Below, piece by piece: positions 1 to 10,100 of a stretch of DNA of 14,357 bases. Source of the DNA: Baffinella frigidus (taxonomy: Eukaryota > Cryptophyceae > Cryptomonadales > Baffinellaceae). Under the pieces are notes generated by a model. It did no database searches, was not told where the DNA came from, and worked only from the letters and a program-made list of their open reading frames with translations. Positions within the stretch are counted from its first letter, which is position 1; every line of letters starts with the position of its first letter. Both the position numbers and the translations under genes were made by a program. Where the stretch lies: positions 675,568-689,924 of the forward strand of contig MU646339.1 in assembly GCA_026770585.1 (NCBI GenBank). The letters are read 5' to 3'.

Positions 1-252
1 AAGACAGTCAGAGCGCGTAACAAGACAGCCAGAGTGCGTAACAAGACAGTCAGAGCACGCAGTAAGACAGTCAAACACGTTGCTCGCGTCCGCGATATAG
101 TACGTCCACCCGCCGTACGCCTGTTCAGAGAACAAGACAGACAAAGTGTGAATGAAGACAGTCAGAGCGCGTAACAAGACAGTCAGAGCGCGCAACACGA
201 CAGTCAGAGCGCGTAACAAGACAGTCATAGCACGCAGCAAGACAGTCAAGTC
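1..252. repeat. 21-bp minisatellite, array 1
   Basis: Degenerate tandem units of about 21 bp, core caagacagtcagagcgcg, broken by exon 18 at 79-120. The same family recurs at 617, 2795 and 10613. Confidence 0.9.
79..120 (-). CDS. Exon 18: S2-S3 loop
   Basis: 42 nt, phase 0 in and out; acceptor TCTGAACAG, donor AAC|GTGTTT. Codes for AYGGWTYYIADASN. It follows S2 directly and matches the family loop (Gly-rich, Y..D..N before S3). S3 should begin in the next exon, outside the window. The exon sits inside a minisatellite array. Confidence 0.8.
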
Positions 253-3200
253 AAGAGGGCTCGAAACATCCACGTTTGACATATTTTAGGGGAAATACCC
301 AGAAATTCAAAGTCTTTTTCGTCAGATCTGACGAAGATAAGACGTCGGTTTCCCTCGAGCTCTCTGGCGTGGTACCACACAAGGATGCTGGAGGGTCCTA
401 TGTAAAACCGAGATGCTTTTACAAGTGGGCCTTTGTGGAGTAAATTTCATTCCTTTGGAGCCATTCTATGCAAAATTAGCACAGACCCGAGTTGCTATGT
501 CCCTACGGATTGCTTACCGTAGGGTCCTATCTCTTATCGATTATGGGTTATTCAGAATCCCTTCGAAGTCCGCTGTGTGGGTGGAGGACCTTAATGAAGA
601 AGATCGACGTAGATCCGCGTAACAAGACAGTCAGAGTGCGTAGCAAGACAGTCAGAGTGCGCGATAAGACAGTCCGAGCGTGCACCAAGACAGTCAGAGC
701 GCGCAGCAAGACAGTCAGATCTAGAGGACCTTGCTCTTGACAATGGCCTCCATAATGAAGAAGATCGACGCGAAATACCCGACCTGAATTTGGGTTTCAG
801 GCTTCGGGATTCAGTACAGGGTTTCGTGTTCTGGGTTTCGTGTTTAGGGTTTTGGTCTGCAGGGATTCGGGTTTCGGGTTTCGGGTTCAGGGTTTCGGGT
901 TCAGGGTTTCGGGTTCAGGATGAGGGGTTTGGGGTTTCGGTTTCAGCGTTTCGGGGTTCGGTTTGTGAGGTTTCGGGTTGAGGAGTCATGGTTTCAGGTT
1001 CAGGGTTTCGGGTTTCGGGTGTCAGGTGTCCAGTCTCAGGTGCAGGGGATAGGCAGCATCACCGCTTCGAGGTAGATGTTGAGCGAGTCGTCAAAGCCCC
1101 CCATGGCCAGCGTGCCGGCATTTGCGACAACCTGGGAGCAAACCAAATCAATTTCGAATATTGGCCAGAGCGCCGGTATTCCACTCGAGGCTGGAAAGGG
1201 GAGCATTTTAAATGTGGGGTTATAAACATTTGTACGCGTCACGGGCAAGTTTGGTCCCGTAGCTGGGGGAATTCCCCTAGCTACGTGACCAAAACCAGAT
1301 ATTTGTGTGAACATTACTACACAGCGGTCCACTTGTGAAGGACATGTAAAGTTGAAAACTTTAAAATAGTCACATTCCTAGCCTCGAGGGGTTCGCGACA
1401 ACCTGATCGGGAAGCAAATCACATCAAATTTGAGCAAATCAAATCAAATTTGAATATTTTCGGGGATCGAATTTTCGGAAAAGGAAGAAAGTACAAGAGG
1501 GGCCGCCAGCCCTCACTGGTTGGTCAAATGCCTAAATCGGTTTAGGCCAAGGACGTCGGAATCCGACGTCCTTGGACCAATTTGTCCAGAAAAATTAGAA
1601 GGACATAAGTGGGTTGAGCTTTCTGTGAGGGCTGGTGGGAGCGTGTGAGACAGAGTGAGACAGAGCGCGCTCTTTCGTGAATAATCCATGGGTGACCGGC
1701 TAGACTTTAGGGTCTCAGGAAGATCTTTCTAGGTCTTCCTACCCCTCAGGAAGATTTTAGGGTTGAACTCCACACGCGTGCGTGAGAAGATGGGGGAATC
1801 GCACGCAGCCTCATGTCATACTTAGTAAGTTGATCACTTTCCATTAGGCCTAGGACCTGTTTACAGGGACTTTAAGAGGTTAATAAAGAAGAAGAAGAAG
1901 AAGAAGAAGAAGAAGAAGAAGAAGAAGAAGAAGAAGATCATGTCATGGCGCGCGCCTGGTTTAGGGCTTAGGGTTTAGGGTTCAGGGTTTAGGGTCCCTA
2001 AACCCTAAACGGGGGCGTTCGGATTGCATGACCCAACCTCCTGGGGAGGCATACCAAATCGTTGGAATTAAAAGAGGATGTAAAAACAATGGAAATCTAT
2101 ATTTCGGATATATTAGGGATATCAAAAATCGTCGATTTGATCAAACCCTGAAGCTCAGGAAGGCTGGTGGTTGGTTCGAATCCTTCGAACCAAGGGTGGG
2201 GCTGGGGTGGGATCCATTCGGTGGACTACGAAGGTTTCGCGACCTACGGATTCCGGGGTTAACGTGACCAAATTTGCGCCAGAAATTCCTTAAATTTGAT
2301 CGCCTCGGGGCAAGTTGACTTTTGATGAAAGATTCGTAGTCCACCGTGTTGCATCCTGCAGCCTAGGCTGAGAACTGCACCCCTCATCCCGCAATCCTCT
2401 AGTGTTTGGGGTTGAGGTTTAGCGTTTTTGACCTATCCCACAATCCTTGCGGGTTTAGGTATGATGTAGGGCTTAGGGGCTTGGGTTGATTCGGTTTGGT
2501 TGTGGCTTAGGGCTACACAGCGGACTTGGAATTGCAAATAACCCCTAAGCGATAAGACACACGACCCCACGATAGGCAACAGCGTAGGGGCATAGGGGGG
2601 TTCCTACGGATGAGGTGACGGAAAGTCGGTGGATTATCCACCGAAAATCCCGCTGTGTGGGGTTATACCAGGTTTGATTCGGTTTGGCTTGGTTTGATCC
2701 GGTTTGGTTTTGTCTTAGGGGTTATACCACGAAGTCTGCAAACCACGCGAACACCGACTGGCTCCCTTCCTCCACCGCCTCCGCCGGGGCCTGTGGCGCG
2801 CAGCAAGACAGTCAGAGGGTGCAGCAAGACAGTCGCAGCGCACAAAATGACAGACAGAGGGTGTAACAAGACAGTCAGAGCGCGCGACAAGACAGTCAGA
2901 GCGTGCAACAAGACAGTCAAAGCGCAGCAAGACAGTCATAGCGCGCGACAAAGCCAGTCAGAGCGCACAGCAAGACAGTCAGAGCCCGCAGCAACACAGT
3001 CGGAGAGCACAAAAAGACCGTCAGAGGGTACAGCAAGACAGTCAGAGCGCGCGACAAGACAATCAGAGCGCGCGAAAGACAATCAGAGTGCGCAGCAAGC
3101 CAGTCAGCACGTGCCACAAGCAAGTCAGAGCGCGCAGCAAGAAAGTCGGAAGGTGCAGCAAGACAGTCAGAGCGTGCACCAAAACAGTCCCAGCGCGCGA

Positions 3201-4010
3201 AAAGACAGTCAGAGCACGCAGCACGACAGTCAGCATGTGTAACAAGACAGTCAGCACGTGCAATAAGCCAGTCATCCGGCGCGTGTCCGGGGACAAACGG
3301 CACCTCGTCGGCGTTAGACGACCCGTCATCCGACGAGTCCTCCAAATCCTCCAAATCCTCCATCTTCCCGACGTCCGTCTCTTCCTCCTTCGGAAACATC
3401 TGCGCGAGGCGGACCGACCACCCTTTTTAAAATCCGGGGAACTGTACAAGTGAGGCAGTGTGTAGTAATTTTCACATGTTTGGTCACGTGTCGCCCCGCT
3501 TTTCGGGAAACTCCGTACAAAACGCCTACAATTGACATTTAAAAAGGGTGATGGATCAGCCTCCATCACCCCGACGTGTGTCTCCTCCTTTGGAAACATC
3601 TGCACCACACGAGGCGGACCAACCACCCTTTTTAAAACCCGGGGAGCTGTACAAGTGAGGCAGTGCATGGCGATTTTTATGTGTTTGGTCATGTGTCGCC
3701 CCGCTTTTCGGGGCGACACGTGACCAACTCCGTACGAAATGCCTACAATCGACATTTAAAGAGGGTGATGGATCAGCCTCCATCACCCCGACGACGTCTG
3801 TCTCCTCCTTTAGAAAAACCTGCACCACACGAGGCGGACCAACCACCCTTTTTAAAACCCGGGGAGCTGTACAAGTGAGGCAGTGTGTGGTGATTTTAAA
3901 TTGCTTAATAGACTGAGACAGAGACAGAGCTAGGTGGCATGCGAGATGGTATCCGAGTCGTCAAGCTTGACGTTGACCACGATAGACAAGACCAAACGGT
4001 GAGCCCAAAT

Positions 4011-4041
<31 letters not shown>

Positions 4042-4112
4042 GAGAGAGAGAGGGTGAGAGAGAGAGAGAAAGAGAGAGAGAGGGTGAGAGAGAGAGAGAG
4101 GGAGAGAGAAAG

Positions 4113-4143
<31 letters not shown>

Positions 4144-7100
4144 GAAGACATACCTTGGGGTTCTCTGCCTTGAACAGCTCGAACTGCCGCGTGAGGTACG
4201 CCTGTTTCGAGTTTAGGTTTTAGCGTTTGGTGTTTATGGTTTATGGTTTAGGGTTTAGGGTTCAGGGTTTAGGGTTTAGGGTGCAGGGTGCAGGGTGTAG
4301 GGTTTAGGGTTTAGGGATCAGGGTTTAGGGTTTAGGGTTCAGGGTTCAGGTTTTACGTGTGAGTCTTTCGCAGGGTAATCCTTCACGGGGTTCAGGGTTT
4401 AGGGCTCAGAGTTCAGGGTTTAGAGTTTAGAGTTTAGGGTTTAGAGTTTAGGGTTTAGGGTCTAGGGTTTAGGGTTCAGAGTTTAGGGTTTAGGGGTTAC
4501 CTGAGAGTCTTTCCAAGGGTAGTCCACCGTGGGGTACGCGAGGAACTTCGAAAGCTTGATGATTCTTGGGTCATACTGCAGCCCTGGGGGTTGGGGTTGG
4601 GGTTTGGTGGTTAGTCGTTTGCTGGGTAGTCCTTTGTGGGGTGGGTCATGGAAGTTCATGACCTGATTATTTTAAACTTAAGTTAATTTAATTAATTTAC
4701 CCTGCAGGTGAAGGGAGTACGAGAGAAAGACCAAGAGTTGCTCGATGCTTGCATCATGCTCCAGCCCTGGGGGTTGGGGTTTGGGATTTGGGGTTTAGGG
4801 TTTGGGGTTTGGGGGTTAGGGGTTGGGGTGTGGGGTTTAGCCAGGGTTCGGGATGCTTGGGTCCATCTGCAGCCCTGGGGTTTGGGGTTTGGGGTTAAGG
4901 GTTTAGGATTGACGGTTTGGGGTTTGTGGTTTGGGTTTTGGGGTTTGTGGTTAGGGTTTAGGGTTTAGGGTTTAGGGTTTAGGGTTTAGGGTTTAGGGTT
5001 TAGGGTTTAGGGTTTAGGGCTTAGGGCTTAGGGTTTAGGGTTGATGATTTAGGTTTCGTTTAGGGTTGATGATTTAGGTGTTACACCCTCTTTAGGTGTT
5101 ACACCCTCAAGCAGTCTGGGGTGGAAGGATTCGGGTTTTCCGGTATTCTGGTTTTAGGGTTCTGCGGAGGAAGCCGTCCTGGTTTCGGGTTCCGAATTTG
5201 GGGTTTGGGGTTTGGGGTTTGGGGTTTGGGGTTTGGGGTTTGGGGGTTGAGGTTTCGGGTTTCGAGGTAAGGGGCCGCTGCCGAGCGAGGAGTGAACACC
5301 TCAAAAGGTTTCAGGGACTTGCACCAGGAAGCCGGGACGAGATTCTGGTCCCAACTGTCTCATATGTGCAGAGTTCGCCCGACAGCGGTTTAGGGTTGAT
5401 AGACTTAGGGTTGGTTGGCTCAACGGTCGACACACGCGAGCAGAAGATGCTCTGGAGAATCACCAACCCAGAGTTATATGTCACCAGGTGTTCAACGTAT
5501 ACGAAGATAAACTTGGTCAACTTCGTACACGTACTCTTCGTATAAGAAGAGTAGGGCTCTTCGTATACGAAGAGTAGTGTTCGTATACGAAGAGTAGGGG
5601 TACCTGCGTGTTTCCTAAGGAAAAATTCAATTATTGACTTTAGAACGTTCCTCGTAGTGTTCTGAGTGGGTAGGGGTACCTGCGATTTTGATGAGCTCCG
5701 TCTCGAGGAGTTTCTTGCGTTTGTCCAGCGTTGCCTGCCTCCGCTCGATCTGCGCTTTCGGGTTTCGGGTTTCGGGTTTCGGATTTCGGGTATAGGATTT
5801 GGTGTGGAGGGATAAGGGTTCAGGGTTTAGGGTTTAGACTTTAGGGTTTGGGGTTTAGGGTTTAGGGTTTAGGGTTTAGGGTTTAGGGTTTAGGTGACGC
5901 CACGTGCTCAGGGAGAGGCGTTGGGCAAGGTGGTTTAGGGTGTAGGCTGTAGGGTTAAGGGTTTAGGGTGTAGGGTGTAGGGTGTAGGGTCTAGGGTGTA
6001 GGGTGCAGGGTGTAGGGTGTAGGGTGTGGGGTGTAGGGTGCAGGGTCTAGGGTGCAGGGTGTAGGGTGTAGGGTGTAGGGTGTAGGGTTAAGGGTTTGGG
6101 GTTTAGGGTGTAGGGTGTGGGGTGTAGGGTGTAGGGTGTATGGAGTAGGGGGTAGGGGATAGGGGGTAGGTTGTAGAGTGCAGGGGGTAGGTATAGGGTT
6201 TAGGGTGTAGGTTGCAGGGTTTAGGGTGTAGGGTTTAGGGGTTAGGGTGTGTGGGCACCTCGGCCTCCGAGGACGTCTGGTTGACCGCGTCGAGCGCCAG
6301 GCCGTCAATCACCCATCTGCGATTACGGTTTCGGGTTTCGGGTTTAGGTGAGGTTTAGGGTTTAGGGTCTAGGGTTTCGGATTCAGGGTCTGGGGTTTGG
6401 GGTTTAGGGTCTAGGGTTTGGGGTGTAGGGTGCAGGGTTTAGGGTTTAGGGTTTAGGGTTTGGGGTGCAGGGTCAGAGAGGGTTAGCGTGGGTTTATACC
6501 CAGAGTTTAGGATCTGGGGGTTGGGGTTTTGGGTTTAGGGTGTAGGGTGGGGTTTGGGGTTTGGAGGTCAGGGTTTGGGGTTTAGAGTTTGGGGTTTGGG
6601 GTTTAGGATTTGGGGTTTAGTTTTTACGGTTTAGAGTCTAGATCTTAGGTTTTTAGGGTGTAGGGAATAGGGTCTAGAGTCTAGGGTCTAGGGTCTAGGG
6701 TTTGGGTGTTGAGCAAGTCCGACATAGAAGTAGCTGAGCGTTAGGGGTAGGTTTGGGGTTTGGAGTTTTGGGTTCAGGTTTTGGGGTTTCGGGTTTCGGG
6801 TTTCGGGTTTCGGGTTTCGGGTGTCGGGTTTCGAGGGGGGGGGGGTCAGGGGGGCAGACCCGACGTAGCAGTAGTTGAACGTGAGGCAGCGGAGCGTAAA
6901 CCACCAACCCGCGTACCTGCGCCAAACGTTGACACTTCAGTACCAGCATGATCAACTTTGGGCATTATGTCATCGCGCAAAAGTTGACAGTTCAGCGCTG
7001 GCATTATCGACTGTGCTTGCACCCTATCAATTTGATATTGAAGATATATCAAACACGTTCCAGCCCTTGCACTAGATGCGGTCCCGACGACTCCCAGACT

Positions 7101-10100
7101 CCCAGCGCCCAACATCAATTAGACCAGTTGAAAATCAAATAGGCACTTCAAAAATCCAATAGGTTTGTTGAAAACCACATAGGAAATGTGGAAACCAAGT
7201 AGATAAGTTGAACATCAACTTGATGTACAAAGACATCGAATGCATATACGATGATATAAAATAGATATATGCCGATATATATATACGATGATATCAAATA
7301 GATATAAGACCAATTGATAAACAACGCACCAGCCCTTGAAGTAGATGCGGTGCGCGAAGGGGATCCCGACGATCCCGAGCGCCCAACACTTCCTCGCGGT
7401 CAGCTGGTCGAAAAGTAGCGTCACGTCTGCCGACTGGTGTAGGGTTTGGGTGTTAGCTAATCGTAGGGTTTGAGTTGACTGTTTTTTTTTTTTTGGGGGG
7501 GGGGGTCAGGGGTTAGATGTGTGGGGTTGGGGTCGGGGTTTAGGGTTTAGGGTTAAAGGTTTAGGGTTAAGGGCGAAGAGATCAGTTTAGGGTTTAGGGT
7601 TTAGGTTTGGTAGCGTCTGGGGTTCAGGGTTTAGGTGCTTTGGGAGTAGGGTGTAGGGTCTCGGGGTTTAGGGTGTAGGACTCACGCCATCCTCGTCGTC
7701 GTCGTCGCCGTAGAGAGGGTGTAGGGTGTAGGATTCAAGATGCAGGGTTCAAGGTCCAGGGCGCAGGGTCTCGGGGTTTGGGGTTTAGGGTTTAGGGCTC
7801 ACGTCGTCCTCGTCGTCGCCCCCTGCCGCCTTCTTCTTCTCCCACAACCCTACTCCCTACACCCTAAACCCAGAACCCTACACCCTAAGCCCTAAGCCCT
7901 AAGCCCTGTAGCCTACAACCTACAGTCCACACCCGGAACCCTGAACCCTGGACCCTAAACCCTGAACCCAGGTTGTGGGAGAGCTCAGGTTTCGGGTTTC
8001 GGGTGTCTGTCCTCATGGGTTCTAAAAAAAGGCGACAACTTACGTCCTTGTCGTCGTCGTCACCTTGGGGAGGGTGGAGGGTGTAGGGTGTAGGGTGTAG
8101 GGTCTAGGGTCTAGGGTTCAGGATGTAGGGTGTAGGATTCAGGAGGAAGGGTTCAGGATGTAGGATTCCGGAGTTCGGGTGACTGGTCTCGGGGTTTTGG
8201 GATGTTGGAGGGTGTACGTCGTCCTCGTCGTCGTCGTCGCCGCCCGCCGCCTTCTTCTCCGCCTTCTGCTTCTCCTTCATCTCGTCTCGCTCCGCTTGCA
8301 CCTTGGGGATGAAGGTTGAGGGTTGAAGAATTGGGGTTTGGGGTTGAGGGTTGAGAGTTGAGGGGTTTTAGGGTGTAGGGGGGGTTGGGGTTTAGGGTTT
8401 AGGGGGGTTAGGGGTTAGGTGTTAGGGATTAGGGGTTAGGGGTTAGGGTTTGGGGTTCGGGGTTTGGGGTTGAGGGTTTAGGCGATTTCTGCTTATCCTT
8501 CATCTCGTCTCGCGCCGCTTGCCCCTAGTCCAGGGTTAGGGTTTAGGGTGTGGGGTTTGGGGTTTGGGGTTTGGGTTTTAGGGTTTCTAGCACTATCGCA
8601 GTCTAGTTGGGCTCACCAAATTGGTGCGCCCGGGCTCTTTTCCGCTCCAAAGTTGACGGATGTGTACCGCACACTCAGCGTGTCAACTTAAGAATAGTCC
8701 GCTAACACAAATGAGGCAGAGTTCTTCACCCCAAAGTTTGGGGGTTGAGGTTCGGGGTTCGGGGTTTGGGGTTTATTTGGGTTTATTTAGGGTTTATTTA
8801 GGGTTTATTTGGGGTTTATTTCGGGTTTATTTGGGGTTTATGTGGGGTTAAAATTTAGGGTTTATTTAGGGTTTGAGCACCTTGTCACGATGAGCGATCT
8901 CAGCTTCCTTCATTTCGGAACATCGCGGAATCAGTTACGTATTGTAAGGCTTCAAATTTTAAGATAAGAGTGGATATGCTATGTTAGGCATTAAAAATCA
9001 AGGCTTAAAATAGCATGAAAGTTTAATGAATCAGCTATGTTCCTACATGAGCACCTTGTCACGCTGCGCGATCTCAGCTTCTTTTTGGGCCTTTTTGGCC
9101 TCGCTCGCCTTCTTGACGCGCTGGTACGTCGACCCCACTGTCGCCACCTGAAAGTTGACAGTGGTGACTTTAAGTGGAGAAGGAATGACTTTAGGCGGAG
9201 ACGGTGACTTAGGCGGAGAAGTTGACACGCGGGAGGATTTGGAGGGAGGAGGGGCATGGAGCAGAGAGGGGTTGAGGTGGAGCGTAGGGGTTTGGGGTTT
9301 GGTTGTGGGTTTGTTTTGTGGCATCCCTGCACCACAAGATTCCCTTCGTAGCCCGCTGTGTGGTTAGGGTTCCCTTCGTGGCCAGCTGTGTGGGTAGGGG
9401 GGTCTCTTCGTAGCCCGCCGTGTGGCTAGGGTTTAGGGTTTAGGGTTTAGGGTTTAGGGTGTAGGGTTTGGGGTTTAGGGTTTAGGGTTTAGGGTTTAGG
9501 GTTTAGGGTTTAGGGCTCACGGGAGCGTACCGTGAGGGTAGAGAAGTAGAAGGGGAGTCCTACAGTAGGGCTAGTCCTTACCACTAGCCCTTGGAAGTGA
9601 CTCAAACAGTGGTCTGGAACATTTTCAGTGCACCTTGACAGACACCCCGGATTTGGGGTGTCTGCGACAAAAAAATGACACATTTTGTACCAAAAATCAA
9701 ATTTCGAAAAATGGTTCCGGAGACTTTTTGAGCAACCTCGGAGGGCTGGTGGTAGGAGGGGTCCTACAGTAGGGCTAGTCCTGAGGAGCGGTCCTACCGT
9801 ATGGCTAGTCCTAGGAACATAGGACCACCCTAGGGGCGATGCGTGTCCTTAATCTCAAAGATTCCGCAGAAAGATGTCAAAAGTAGACGTTTCGAGCCCT
9901 CTGGCGTGGCATTACCGTGAGGTTGAGCAGACAGAAGGAGCCCATGATGACCACAAGGAAGAAGTACCCGTACCTGCCACGCCAGGTCATACATGAGAAT
10001 TTCAAACGCAACGTTTCGAGCCCGGCCCTGAGGCCCAGGGGGAGGGTTCAGGGTTCAGGGTTCAGAGATCGGGGTTCAGGGCTCACGGTTCAGGGGCTAG

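Larger units (their letters stand above)
7437..8210. repeat. Telomere-like repeats with exon 7 echoes
   Basis: G-rich on plus except 7847-7970, where the C-strand (CCCTAAA, CCCTACA) lies on plus. A T9-G run stands at about 7483-7505. Three exon 7 fragments lie inside. Confidence 0.88.

Noticed and set aside
1-252. CRISPR-like array
   Set aside because: Units are contiguous and degenerate, without unique spacers of constant length; it is a minisatellite in a eukaryotic intron.
988-1338. 116-codon plus-strand frame
   Set aside because: Covers repeat, the antisense of exon 16 and element A; no protein-like composition and contradicted by the minus-strand exon.
2655-3242. 195-codon plus-strand open frame with SKTVRA-type repeats, and matching minus-strand frames
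   Set aside because: Open only because the minisatellite period is 21 bp; all frames of both strands stay open. It lies in the intron between exons 14 and 15.
3930-3995. Candidate exon island (minus IVVNVKLDDSDTIS; plus between AGCTAG and GTGAGC)
   Set aside because: On minus no GT donor follows and no good acceptor precedes. On plus the edges belong to the dispersed gagcccaaatagactgagacagag motif. Exons 13 and 14 already join in phase.
4501-4575. Exon 12 starting at the nearer CTGCAG acceptor
   Set aside because: Joining exon 11 (phase 1) to this start gives GTA TGA, a stop; the acceptor 8 nt upstream restores the frame.
4951-5018. Perfect TTTAGGG run as a true chromosome end
   Set aside because: It is internal, short, and flanked on both sides by exons of the same gene, so it is interstitial.
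4708-5545. Open frames of GFGVWGLGFGVWG and PKPQTPNPKP type
   Set aside because: Products of 7-bp telomere-like repeats read as 21-bp codon cycles; the same occurs at 5991-6308, 6695-6955 and 13599-13910.
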